A stretch of DNA of 54,482 nt from an uncultured Lentisphaerota bacterium (lineage in GTDB: Bacteria; Verrucomicrobiota; Lentisphaeria; Victivallales; UBA1829). Location of the stretch: the NCBI GenBank assembly GCA_900320095.1, contig ONQZ01000010.1, forward strand, positions 1 through 54,482, written 5' to 3'. Of this stretch, positions 35,774-43,608 are shown piece after piece. Numbering within the stretch: the first letter of the stretch is position 1; every line of letters begins with the position of its first letter. Under the pieces are notes generated by a model that searched no databases, was not told the DNA's origin, and was given only the letters and a program-made list of their open reading frames with translations. Position numbers and translations under genes: made by a program.

Positions 35774-36610
35774 TCAGCGGGCACTCTTCGCGCAGTTTTT
35801 CTCGATGACGCGGACGAGGTGTCCGAGCGGCGGGATCCAGCCGGGCGCGACCTCGGCATAGGCGGCGAGGAGGAGTTCGGCGGTGGCGTCGCAGGAGATG
35901 AAGTCGTCGAGCGTGGGGCGGTGTTTCGCGGCTTCGATGCAGATCGCGGCGCCGAGGGACCCCAGGTCGCGCAGGATGCTGCGTTCGGTGAGGTGTCCGG
36001 ACCAGGACTGAAGCCAGCCGGGATTCCAGAGGGAGAGGACGGCTCCGCGGTAGTAGAAATGCGCGAGGCGGAAATCGCCGTGGAAGAGTTCGGCGGAGTG
36101 GAGCGCGGCGATGAGGCGCGAGCTGTCCTCGATGAAGAGCGCGACGCGTGCGCGTGCGTTCGGGCGGCAGAAGATGTCGGTGACCTCGTCCGCGCCGGAG
36201 ATCGCCTCCATGACGAGATAGACGGCCTTGATGAGGAGGCCTTTCCTGCGGATTCCGATGGCGAGGACGGCGGGCGTGGAGACTCCGGCGTCGGCGGCGA
36301 GGGCGGCCCATTCGGCGCGGCGGAAGGGATTCGCGCGGGAGAAGAGGGTGCGGAACCCGAGTCCGGCGGGGAAGAGGCGTTTTTTGAGGTAGAGCGGGGG
36401 GGTGCTGTCGGTCCCGGGACGGAGCCCGGACCAGAAGCCGGGCATGCCGTCGGGCATGATGTACGGCTCGAAGAAATCGTCGATGCGGAGGACGTCGTCG
36501 TTGGAGATGGTGAAGCGCTCGGGGGCGGGGAACATGAATTTGAGCGCGCCGTTCGCGGCGTTGACGAAGAGGGGAGTGTTGCCGTTTGGCGTGAAGATAT
36601 GTTTGCTCAT
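35774..36610 (-). CDS. InaA/WaaP-like kinase homologue, probably a pseudokinase
   Basis: 278 residues, related in layout to the preceding gene product. The N-lobe lysine region is PLYLKKRLFP, the catalytic-loop equivalent is FHGDFRLAHFYYR, and the metal-binding position reads LSLWNPGW. HGD is kept, but the asparagine after it (HGDLxxxN) is replaced by histidine and the DFG-type aspartate by N or P. Catalysis is therefore doubtful (inference). It follows the active-looking paralogue with an ATGA overlap, which suggests a coupled pair. GGAGG lies nine bases upstream of the ATG. Confidence 0.7.
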   Translation of the reverse strand: MSKHIFTPNGNTPLFVNAANGALKFMFPAPERFTISNDDVLRIDDFFEPYIMPDGMPGFWSGLRPGTDSTPPLYLKKRLFPAGLGFRTLFSRANPFRRAEWAALAADAGVSTPAVLAIGIRRKGLLIKAVYLVMEAISGADEVTDIFCRPNARARVALFIEDSSRLIAALHSAELFHGDFRLAHFYYRGAVLSLWNPGWLQSWSGHLTERSILRDLGSLGAAICIEAAKHRPTLDDFISCDATAELLLAAYAEVAPGWIPPLGHLVRVIEKNCAKSAR

Positions 36611-37500
36611 GCTTGAAGTCCTCCATAGTCGAACCGGAGTTTTCGTTTGTTCAGCCAGCGGACGCGGGCGATGTCCATGACCTCGGACGGTTCGGGCGCG
36701 GGCGATTTCGTCCCGGCGGCGTAGGCATCGAGCAGGTCGCGCGTGACGCGTTCCAGGTCGAAGAAATCGTCGGGGAACGCGGGGTTCTGTTCGGCGAAGA
36801 TCAGCACGGACGAGGCGATGCGGCCGAGCTCGCGGACGATCAGGTCGTGCGGGACTTCGCCGGGGAAGATCTGGGCGGAATCGAGGTCCCAGACGCCGCA
36901 GGGGGCGTCGTCGCCGTCGCGGTAGAGGTTGACGAGTTTCAGGTCGCCGTGGTAGAACCCGTGGCTGTGGAGCGCGGCGGCGATGCGGGCGGCCTCGCGG
37001 ATGATCGCGGGCATCCCGGCGGGGGCGTCGGGGCGTCCGATCACGTAGGACATCAGGTCGCGGGCGTCCGTCAGGGCCTCGGTGACGAGGTATCCGGCGA
37101 GCAGGAAGTGCGCGAAACGTCGTTCCCCGGCGGCGAGCACGCGCGGGGTCGGGATCCCGGCCTCTTCGACACGCTGCGCGTTGACCGCGGCGCGGAAGGC
37201 GCGGGCGGGGATGAAGAAGTATTTGAAGGTGTATTCGAAGCCGTGAACGCGGTTTCGCTTCACGAAGATCTTCCCGCCGCCGGGAACCGTCCAGATCGAG
37301 GCGCTGGACGCCCACGAATCCTTCGCATGGGCGCCGTCGCGGATCATGCGGTCGACCTCGGCGAAATGCTCCGCGAGGTAGTCCTGCGCGGGGCCGGGCG
37401 CGACGGCGAACCGGTACAGGCCCTTCCGGACCTCGCGGACGCCGGGCAGCGCCAGGAACCGTTCGCGGCAATGGAAATAGTCTATGCCTATTTTTTTCAC
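36607..37500 (-). CDS. Lipopolysaccharide-core kinase-like protein (InaA/KdkA/WaaP family)
   Basis: 297 residues with a protein-kinase-like fold. The nucleotide lysine is in KIFVKRNRVHGFEY, the catalytic loop is YHGDLKLVNLY, and the metal-binding aspartate is in CGVWDLDSAQ. These match PF06293, whose members phosphorylate heptose or Kdo of the lipopolysaccharide core. It starts with GTG at 37500, overlapping the upstream M28 gene as GTGA, and ends overlapping the paralogue as ATGA. Its substrate is not known here. It is the fourth gene in the ftsA operon. Confidence 0.82.
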   Translation of the reverse strand: MKKIGIDYFHCRERFLALPGVREVRKGLYRFAVAPGPAQDYLAEHFAEVDRMIRDGAHAKDSWASSASIWTVPGGGKIFVKRNRVHGFEYTFKYFFIPARAFRAAVNAQRVEEAGIPTPRVLAAGERRFAHFLLAGYLVTEALTDARDLMSYVIGRPDAPAGMPAIIREAARIAAALHSHGFYHGDLKLVNLYRDGDDAPCGVWDLDSAQIFPGEVPHDLIVRELGRIASSVLIFAEQNPAFPDDFFDLERVTRDLLDAYAAGTKSPAPEPSEVMDIARVRWLNKRKLRFDYGGLQA

Positions 37501-38573
37501 AGGTCAGCGAATCCGTTTTCGGCGAGCCGCCAGACGACGCGGAGCGCGACGTCCGCGGCGGTCTTGATGCTTTCCGCCGAGATCTTGTCCATGGTGTCGG
37601 CTCCGGTGTGCCAGTAGCGGTTGTCCGGGCCGTAGTTGAAGTCGATCAGGTCGACGGCTTTTTCCCCCGCCTGAAGGAACGGATAGTGGTCGTCGAGGAT
37701 GGCTGTGTCGCCGAGGGAGAATTTGTCGGCGTATCCGGCTGCCTTCGCCTCGGCCATCACGACTTTTGCGAGCGCGGGCGTGGAGTTGCCGGCGAGGTCG
37801 ATATGCAGGTCCTTGTCGCCGATCATGTCGAGCAGGATCATGGCGCGGCAGCGGAGGCCGGAGTAGTCGTTTTTGAGCATGTCCACGTAGGCGCGGCTGC
37901 CGACGAGGCCGTCGGTCTCGGTGTACTGGTAAAGCGCCTCCTCGCCGTCGAAGAAGACGAGGCGGACGGTGCAGGGGAGGATCTGTTCCTGCGCGTATTT
38001 TGCGAGGGCGTCGGCGATCGCGAGCAGGGCGCCGACCCCGGACGCGCCGTCGTTGGCTCCGGCGAAATCCGGCACGCTGAACAGGCGTTTGGTGTCGTGA
38101 TGCGCGCCGATGATGACGAATTCCGGCACCTTGCCGGGGAACGTGATCTCGACGTTGTACTCGCCGCGCGCGGGCGGGATGATGCGGACGCGGCCCGCCT
38201 TGTCGAAGCCGGGTATCATCCGCGCCTGCTCCGCGATCCATTCCGCGGACTTTTTCGCGCCTTCGGTGCGGAAGACCTTCGGCCCGAGGTCAAAATTGCC
38301 CTGCGCGTACTTCATGGCGAGCTCACCGTCGATAACCGGCGGGGCGATCTCCTTCGAATTCAGGCTGGAGCAGGAGACCGGGCCGAGGATGAAGAATCGG
38401 AGCACGGCGCCGGAGACCAGGATCGCACCGAAGATCGAGAACAGCAGTTTGAGATACCCGAGAAGGAACCGGTTGCCCTCTTCCCTGCTCACGCCATCGG
38501 CGTAGAGACGGAATCCGGTCCGTTTTCCCTCGGTGCCGTTCTGTTTCCGGTCGAATTTGTCGGGTTCGTACAT
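37497..38573 (-). CDS. Membrane-anchored M28-family zinc aminopeptidase or glutaminyl cyclase-like protein
   Basis: 358 residues. A cytoplasmic N-terminus of about 40 residues and a membrane helix (about 43-64) precede an M28 domain. Metal and catalytic positions are visible: HHD (158-160), D175 in AGANDGASG, E211-E212 in FFDGEEA, D253 in LLDMIGD (or D249), and H322 in RYWHTGADT. The combination of DDHYPFL (294-300) and WHTGADTMDKIS fits both glutaminyl-peptide cyclotransferase-like enzymes and aminopeptidases. It starts 6 nt after ftsZ and overlaps the kinase start. An extracytoplasmic peptidase in a division operon is unusual. Confidence 0.85.
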   Translation of the reverse strand: MYEPDKFDRKQNGTEGKRTGFRLYADGVSREEGNRFLLGYLKLLFSIFGAILVSGAVLRFFILGPVSCSSLNSKEIAPPVIDGELAMKYAQGNFDLGPKVFRTEGAKKSAEWIAEQARMIPGFDKAGRVRIIPPARGEYNVEITFPGKVPEFVIIGAHHDTKRLFSVPDFAGANDGASGVGALLAIADALAKYAQEQILPCTVRLVFFDGEEALYQYTETDGLVGSRAYVDMLKNDYSGLRCRAMILLDMIGDKDLHIDLAGNSTPALAKVVMAEAKAAGYADKFSLGDTAILDDHYPFLQAGEKAVDLIDFNYGPDNRYWHTGADTMDKISAESIKTAADVALRVVWRLAENGFADL

Positions 38574-38579
38574 GGCGGA

Positions 38580-39827
38580 TCAGCTCCCCTTGTCGATGCG
38601 GATGTTGCGGCGCTGGTAGGTCGGGATGTCGAGGTCCTCCTCGCGGAAGCGCACGGCGGGGAGCTTCTCGAAGACGCCCTTGTCGTAGCTCTGGAGGCCG
38701 AGCTCGACCTCCTCGACGTTGTTCGACGCGGCGGAGAAGGGCAGCGGGAGTTCGTCGGAGCCGACGGGCGCGGGGGCGGGAGCGGGCGCGGGGGTGCGCC
38801 GGGGCAGGGGCTCGGGCTTGGAGTCGGGCGCGTACTGGAAGATGACGGCGGTCATCTGGACGGAGCCGGCGGCCTCGTCGCAGACGTTCGCTCCGGAGAG
38901 GAGCTCGACGTTCTTCGGCAGGACGCCCGCGGCGAGCTCAAGGGTGCGTTTCAGTTCGCCCAGCTCCAGGTCGGGTCCGCCTGTCAGCGTGACGATCGCG
39001 GCGTCGGCGCGTTTCATGGCGTCGTTGCCGCCGAGGAACGGCGAATCGAGCATGCGCGAGAGTGCGAGGGCGCAGCGGTCGAGGCCGTCGGAGTTTTCCG
39101 CGACGCCGACGCCGATGCCGCAGGATGCGCGACGTTTGTGGAGCGCGCGCATGAAAGTGGCGAAGTCGGTGCCGATGAGGTCGCGGCAGCGCAGGACCGA
39201 GGCGATCCCGACGACGGTCGATGCCATCTCGTACGCGGAGGTCGCGAAGGCGTTTTCGGCGGGCGTGTCGGGCGGGAGCTTGCTGAAGAGGAGGTCGTTC
39301 GGCATCGTGAGGACGACGTCGGCGACGGGGAGGATCTCGCGAAGGCTGTCCTCGGCGTTCTTGCGGCGGGAGTGCGCCTCGAACGAGAACGGTGTGGTGA
39401 GCAGGAAGACGGTCGGGATGCCCTCCTCGCGGGCGACGCTGGCGAGCGTGCGGACGCCGCCCGTGGCGGTGCCGCCGCCGAGTCCGCCGGTCACGATCAT
39501 GAGGGAGAATCCGCGGACGTGCTGTTTCAGGTTGGCGCGTTCGTGGGAGATGGCGCGTTCGCCGCGGATGATGTCGCCGCCGCATCCGGCGCAGGACTTC
39601 GAGTTCCAGTCGGCGGAGGCGTTGATGACGGCGTCGGCGTGGGTCCCGGCGAGGACGCCGCCGTCGGTGTCGACCGCGAGCGTGACGAGCCATTTCGCGC
39701 GGGGATTGGCGCGGAGGAATTCGAGGATGCGGATGCCGCAGCCGCCGAGCCCGACGACGAGCGCTTTTCCGTTGCCGATGGGAGCCCGGGAGAGGCCGGC
39801 GGGCGAGGTTGCGTTCAGTTCGGTCAT
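38580..39827 (-). CDS. ftsZ: Cell division protein FtsZ, divergent
   Basis: 415 residues. Tubulin-fold landmarks are ALVVGLGGCGIRIL (22-35), LAVDTDGG, the tubulin signature GGLGGGTATGG (114-124, normally GGGTGTG) and NAEDSLREI. The T7-loop equivalent is IGTDFATFM, where most FtsZ have NVDFADV. The middle aspartate is kept, but the first asparagine and the last aspartate are not. The C-terminal conserved tail DLDIPTYQRRN, which binds FtsA and other partners, is clear, after a proline-rich linker (APAPAPAPV). The start overlaps the ftsA stop (ATGA). GTP binding is likely; GTPase activity is less certain. Confidence 0.87.
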   Translation of the reverse strand: MTELNATSPAGLSRAPIGNGKALVVGLGGCGIRILEFLRANPRAKWLVTLAVDTDGGVLAGTHADAVINASADWNSKSCAGCGGDIIRGERAISHERANLKQHVRGFSLMIVTGGLGGGTATGGVRTLASVAREEGIPTVFLLTTPFSFEAHSRRKNAEDSLREILPVADVVLTMPNDLLFSKLPPDTPAENAFATSAYEMASTVVGIASVLRCRDLIGTDFATFMRALHKRRASCGIGVGVAENSDGLDRCALALSRMLDSPFLGGNDAMKRADAAIVTLTGGPDLELGELKRTLELAAGVLPKNVELLSGANVCDEAAGSVQMTAVIFQYAPDSKPEPLPRRTPAPAPAPAPVGSDELPLPFSAASNNVEEVELGLQSYDKGVFEKLPAVRFREEDLDIPTYQRRNIRIDKGS

Positions 39828-41101
39828 ATCTTGAGAGCCTTTCCCAGATTTTTCAGTCCCTGGAGGAACTGGTCGGTGGCGTGGACCATGGTTCGGCCGA
39901 GGCCGTTGCCGGACGAGGGGGAATCCTCCTCGAGGGCGGCGGCGTGCTTGATGAGGCCGAGGATGGCGGAGTAGCACGGCATGGGACTGCGGAACGCCGA
40001 CAGCGCGCCGGTCACGTTCATCGCCTCGCCGCAGCGGACGGGGACGTTCATGACGTTCGCCATGGTGGCGGGCGCGGATTCGATCATGGAGCCGCCGCCG
40101 GTCATGACGACGCCGTTGCGGAGGTAGGTGAAGGCGCCGGTGCGTTCGAGCTCGTTTTTGAGGAGGTTGAAGGTCTCGCGCTGGCGCAGGTCGATGACTT
40201 TTTCGAAGGAGTCGAGCGGGATGCGGCGGATCTTTTCGGAGCCGCCGCTGGAGACCTTGTATTCGACGTAGTTCTTGCCCTCGCCGCGCAGCGTCTCCAG
40301 CTTCGATTCGCGCAGGAATTTCTGGCAGAACTCGTACGGCAGCTCCAGCGCCACGGCAAGGTCGTTCGCGACGTTGTTCACGCCGACCGGGATGGACCCG
40401 CTGAGGAGGACGCCCTCCCTGTAAAGCAGCACGTAGGAGCAGACGCCCGCGCCGTAGTCGAAGATCAGCGTGCCCTGGCTGCGTTCGTCCTGCGTCGGCA
40501 CACCGTACGCGTCTGCGAGCGGGACGAAGACCGGATAGCCGGACTCGAACCCGAGCTCGCGGAGGATGGTCTGCGCCATGTCGATGCGCTTCTTGTCGGC
40601 GAAGACGATGTGGATGACGGCGGTGAGCTTTTCGGCGAGGCTGCCGATGGGGTTGAACGTGCGTTTCGTGCCGTCGAGCAGGAAGGAGGAGTCGTAGACC
40701 TGGATGTTCACGAGGTCGGTCGAGACGGCCAGGTTCTTCGCGCTTTCGATCGCCTTCTGCACGTGCGCCGCCGTGATCTTCTTGTCCTCGTTGTAGTTCA
40801 GTACGGTGCCCTCGCCGAAGCGGGAGCTGACGTGCATGCCGTTGACCAGGAAATAGACATGCTGTTCGGAGCGGCTGAACCTGCCGAGCCCTTTTTCCGA
40901 TTCGTCGAGCACAGACTTGAGGATGTTCAGGGCGGCGTTCTGATCGACGATCGTGCCCTTGACGACAGAATTTTTACTTGGGAGCGAGGCGAAGGAAAGC
41001 ACCTCGATGTTCCCGTTTTCGTCCGGCACGCCGTGAACGGCGCAGATCTTGTCCGTGCCGAACTCAATGCCGGTTATGATGGTTTGTCCTGTAGAAGCCA
41101 T
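39824..41101 (-). CDS. ftsA: Cell division protein FtsA
   Basis: 425 residues of the actin-like family. Phosphate 1 is GIEFGTDKICAV, phosphate 2 is LIFDYGAGVCSYVLL, and the adenosine motif is GVVMTGGGSMIE. The FtsA-specific 1C region lies around 60-170. The C-terminal 15 residues (QFLQGLKNLGKALKI) form an amphipathic helix like the membrane-targeting sequence that anchors FtsZ. AAGGGAA precedes the ATG. The phosphate loops are somewhat divergent, as in FtsZ. It is the first gene of the coupled operon ftsA-ftsZ-M28-kinases. Confidence 0.88.
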   Translation of the reverse strand: MASTGQTIITGIEFGTDKICAVHGVPDENGNIEVLSFASLPSKNSVVKGTIVDQNAALNILKSVLDESEKGLGRFSRSEQHVYFLVNGMHVSSRFGEGTVLNYNEDKKITAAHVQKAIESAKNLAVSTDLVNIQVYDSSFLLDGTKRTFNPIGSLAEKLTAVIHIVFADKKRIDMAQTILRELGFESGYPVFVPLADAYGVPTQDERSQGTLIFDYGAGVCSYVLLYREGVLLSGSIPVGVNNVANDLAVALELPYEFCQKFLRESKLETLRGEGKNYVEYKVSSGGSEKIRRIPLDSFEKVIDLRQRETFNLLKNELERTGAFTYLRNGVVMTGGGSMIESAPATMANVMNVPVRCGEAMNVTGALSAFRSPMPCYSAILGLIKHAAALEEDSPSSGNGLGRTMVHATDQFLQGLKNLGKALKI

Positions 41102-41145
41102 TTCGTTCCCTTCTGCTGCATGCGAGTCGTTATGCTGGCGGAGTT

Positions 41146-41151
41146 ATCATA
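41146..41151 (-). promoter_or_regulatory. Candidate -10 of the ftsA operon
   Basis: TATGAT on the minus strand lies about 45 nt before the ftsA ATG. The DNA just upstream (41165-41225) is made of A/T tracts. No convincing -35 hexamer at 16-18 bp. Confidence 0.3.
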
Positions 41152-41257
41152 AAACATTACCACACTTTTTAAAAAAATCGAATGGTTTTGCCAAAAAAAC
41201 GCAGGTTTTTTTGGAGAAAAATGGTAAAAGCGGTGCACGGGGCGTCCGAACCGGGCG

Positions 41258-41827
41258 TCAGACAACGCCGAAAAGCCGGAGCAGCGCGTCGAACCGCTCC
41301 ACCGTGTCCGCGCCGAATTTCTCCAGCGAACGCCGGACGACGTCGGTCGGTTTGTCCTTCATGTCGCCGGATTTCGAGAAGAACTTGTCCGCCAGGCAGA
41401 CGAGCTTTTCCTCCGGCGTCTCGGGCAGCCAGTCGCGTTCGGGGATCGGCAGGCGCTGTTCGCGGACCTCTTTCGCCGTGATGCCGGTGCCGGTGTGGCG
41501 TTCGCAGATGCGTGCGAACGGCTCCAGGTCGAGCCCGTGCGCCCGTCCGTAGTCGCGGAGCATTTCCGCGCCAATGACGCCGTGCGCGATGTAGGGGCGT
41601 GTGCCGACGCAGAGGATGGACGGCGCGTGGCATTGCAGGATGCCGATGTCGTGGAGCATCGCGCCTGCGGAGACGAGTTCGGCGTTGAGTTCAAGCGGCG
41701 GACGCGACGGATTCGCGAGGATGGCGAGAGCTTTGTCGCGGACCTGCGTGCTGTGGCGCAGGAGCAGACGCCGGAGCGGGGTGTCCTCCGGGTAGAAATG
41801 CGAGATGATGACGTCCGGGTCGATCAT
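41258..41827 (-). CDS. HD-domain phosphohydrolase, putative
   Basis: 189 residues. The HD metal site is complete: H25, H59-D60 in AMLHDIGIL, H82, H111 and the aspartate in VCLADKFFS. This arrangement is close to YqeK-like or uncharacterised HDIG hydrolases acting on phosphorylated nucleotides. The substrate is not predictable. The SD is weak. It lies 55 bp after the lipoprotein gene on the same strand. Confidence 0.82.
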   Translation of the reverse strand: MIDPDVIISHFYPEDTPLRRLLLRHSTQVRDKALAILANPSRPPLELNAELVSAGAMLHDIGILQCHAPSILCVGTRPYIAHGVIGAEMLRDYGRAHGLDLEPFARICERHTGTGITAKEVREQRLPIPERDWLPETPEEKLVCLADKFFSKSGDMKDKPTDVVRRSLEKFGADTVERFDALLRLFGVV

Positions 41828-41882
41828 GGTCAGGTCGTGCGGGATATGCCGAACAGGAAACGAGGCGCGGAAGCGGAAAAGA

Positions 41883-42500
41883 TCACTTCGTTTCCGGAGC
41901 GGTCTTCGCCGCCCCGGCGGCGCGTTTGGCGTGTTCCTCTTTCAGGACGGACACGACGTGATCGGCGAACTTCGCCGCGACCTTGTTCATGCCGTCCGCG
42001 AACGCCTCGGCCGTGGTCCCGTCGACCGGGATGCTGTAGTTCTCCGTCCCGGTGATCTTGAAGTCATCGTTGTCGTGCTCGATGATGAAGAAATGCACCA
42101 GCAGGTCGACCTGTTTCCTTGTCTTGTTCAGTTCGCAGTTCACCACCGAGCCGTCGAGCTTGAACGCCGGTCTCCCGTCGAGCCCGTAATGGCCGGACGG
42201 CGCTGCGAACCGGGCGGTGAGGTACTTGGTAAGCATGGCTCCGGGAGGCATCGACCAGCGGTTGAATTCGTCGACGACGATCCGGTTGCCTTCCTCGCGG
42301 AACACCATTTTGTAGCGGCTGGCGCATTCGCTGGAGAAGGCGTCGACGTCGATCGTGAACGGCAGTTCGCCGATCGGGCCGGGAGAAACGAGGTCAAATG
42401 TCCTGGTTTCCGTGTATTCGGCCTGAGGGATGACGCTGAAGCTGCATGCCGCGAGGAGCGGGAGCAGCGCGGCCGCGCACCAAAGCTGGAAACGTTTCAT
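41883..42500 (-). CDS. ABC-type transport auxiliary lipoprotein (PqiC/YmbA-like)
   Basis: 205 residues with a lipobox LLAAC (Cys19). The mature part begins as in PF03886: TRTFDLVSPGP, LPFTIDVDAF, YKMVFREEGNRIVVDEFNRW, PGAMLTKYLTARF. Family members are outer-membrane lipoproteins of Mce/Pqi lipid-transport systems. No mlaE, mce or pqiB gene is in the window, so its partner is elsewhere. It follows the LysM lipoprotein gene by 30 bp. Confidence 0.8.
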   Translation of the reverse strand: MKRFQLWCAAALLPLLAACSFSVIPQAEYTETRTFDLVSPGPIGELPFTIDVDAFSSECASRYKMVFREEGNRIVVDEFNRWSMPPGAMLTKYLTARFAAPSGHYGLDGRPAFKLDGSVVNCELNKTRKQVDLLVHFFIIEHDNDDFKITGTENYSIPVDGTTAEAFADGMNKVAAKFADHVVSVLKEEHAKRAAGAAKTAPETK

Positions 42501-42530
42501 GAGGCGGTGTCTCCTCGAGGTTGACGGGGA

Positions 42531-43391
42531 TTACTGCTTGGCGGGGGCGGGCGGGATGACGAGCTTCTGCCCGATCTTCAGGATGCCGCGTTCGCCGAGC
42601 GTTTCCTTGTTGGCGTCCTGGATGATCTTCCACATGGAGGCCTTGCCGTACATCTTCTGCGCAATCGCCTGAAGTCCGTCGCCCTTCGCCACGTAGTAGT
42701 AGCGCACACCGTTCTCGCTGGCGATCGTGGTGCCCGGGGTGCCGGTCGTGGAGGACGGGACGCCGCGCGTGGCAGTGGCGGTCGAAGCGGAAGAGGCCGA
42801 GGAACCGCTCTGAGCCGGTTTCGTGGTCGTCGCGGTGGTCGTGCTGGAGGCGCGGGCGAGGCGGTCGCGAAGCTCCTGGTTCTGCGCCAGGATGACCTTT
42901 TCGTTGTCGATGTACTTCTGGATCTTCTCGCGGAGCGCGGCGATTTCGTTGTCCTTCGCGGCGAGCTTGGCCGGATCGACGGACGGCTGGACTTCGTCGG
43001 CGAGCTTGATGTCGTTGCGGTTGCGGTAGGAATCGAACATCATGCGTTCGCAGGTCTGGATATAGCCGCGGATGTCCGCCTGGTCCTGCTTGGAAAGCGT
43101 TTCGCCGCTGAGCTCAAGATACTTCGTCAGGTGGTAGATCGCGGCGGGATAGTTTTCGAGGTTTTCCTTGTACAGCTTCGCCACGTCGTAATGCGCCTTC
43201 GGGGACTTCGGGCAGATTGAGAGGAATTCCTCCAGGCTTTCGGCGGCTTCGCGGTAGGATTTCGCGGATTTCGAGGTCTCGTATTTCGCGTACAGCGGAT
43301 GCGTGGCTTCCTTGCCGACGTAGTCGGAACACGCGGTGAGGACAATGCAGGCGGCAAGCGCGGCGGCGGGGATGAAACGGACGGCCTTCAT
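42531..43391 (-). CDS. Lipoprotein with TPR-like region, coiled coil and C-terminal LysM domain
   Basis: 286 residues. The lipobox is LTAC (Cys21). Residues 40-100 look like a TPR (SLEEFLSICPKSPKAHYDVAK), residues 145-185 form a coiled coil, and then comes an S/T-rich linker. The LysM domain (YYYVAKGDGLQAIAQKMYG to GQKLVIPP, about 232-282) binds peptidoglycan. It probably sits at the outer membrane or periplasmic face contacting the cell wall. GAAAGGAAA precedes the ATG. Confidence 0.88.
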   Translation of the reverse strand: MKAVRFIPAAALAACIVLTACSDYVGKEATHPLYAKYETSKSAKSYREAAESLEEFLSICPKSPKAHYDVAKLYKENLENYPAAIYHLTKYLELSGETLSKQDQADIRGYIQTCERMMFDSYRNRNDIKLADEVQPSVDPAKLAAKDNEIAALREKIQKYIDNEKVILAQNQELRDRLARASSTTTATTTKPAQSGSSASSASTATATRGVPSSTTGTPGTTIASENGVRYYYVAKGDGLQAIAQKMYGKASMWKIIQDANKETLGERGILKIGQKLVIPPAPAKQ

Positions 43392-43442
43392 AATACTGGT
43401 TTCCTTTCAGGAAAAAACGTTGAAATTAACATGTGCCATTAA

Positions 43443-43448
43443 AATATA
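43443..43448 (-). promoter_or_regulatory. Extended -10 of the LysM lipoprotein operon
   Basis: TATATT on the minus strand preceded by TGC, about 51 nt before the ATG. The -35 region (TTTTCA) is poor. A-tracts interrupted by CG follow upstream (43461-43500). Confidence 0.5.
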
Positions 43449-43509
43449 GCAAGGGAATCCGAAAATGAAAACCGAAAACCGAAAAAAAACGAAAAAAAGT
43501 CTTTCCGCC

Positions 43510-43538
43510 TTGTTTTTTCGGTTCCGCCGGAGTAAATT
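43510..43538 (+). promoter_or_regulatory. Promoter of the DUF3089 lipoprotein gene
   Basis: TTGTTT (43510-43515), 17 bp, TAAATT (43533-43538). The predicted leader is about 64 nt. It is divergent from the LysM lipoprotein promoter. Confidence 0.5.
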
Positions 43539-43608
43539 ATACGCTCCGTTTCTTCGGAACACGACTTTTTTGTTTGACTTTCCCTGTGCTTTTGAGGAGA
43601 ATGATACG

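Noticed and set aside
37608..39974. 788-codon plus-strand frame
   Set aside because: It is antisense to the M28 peptidase and ftsZ genes. It has no ribosome-binding site and a shadow composition.
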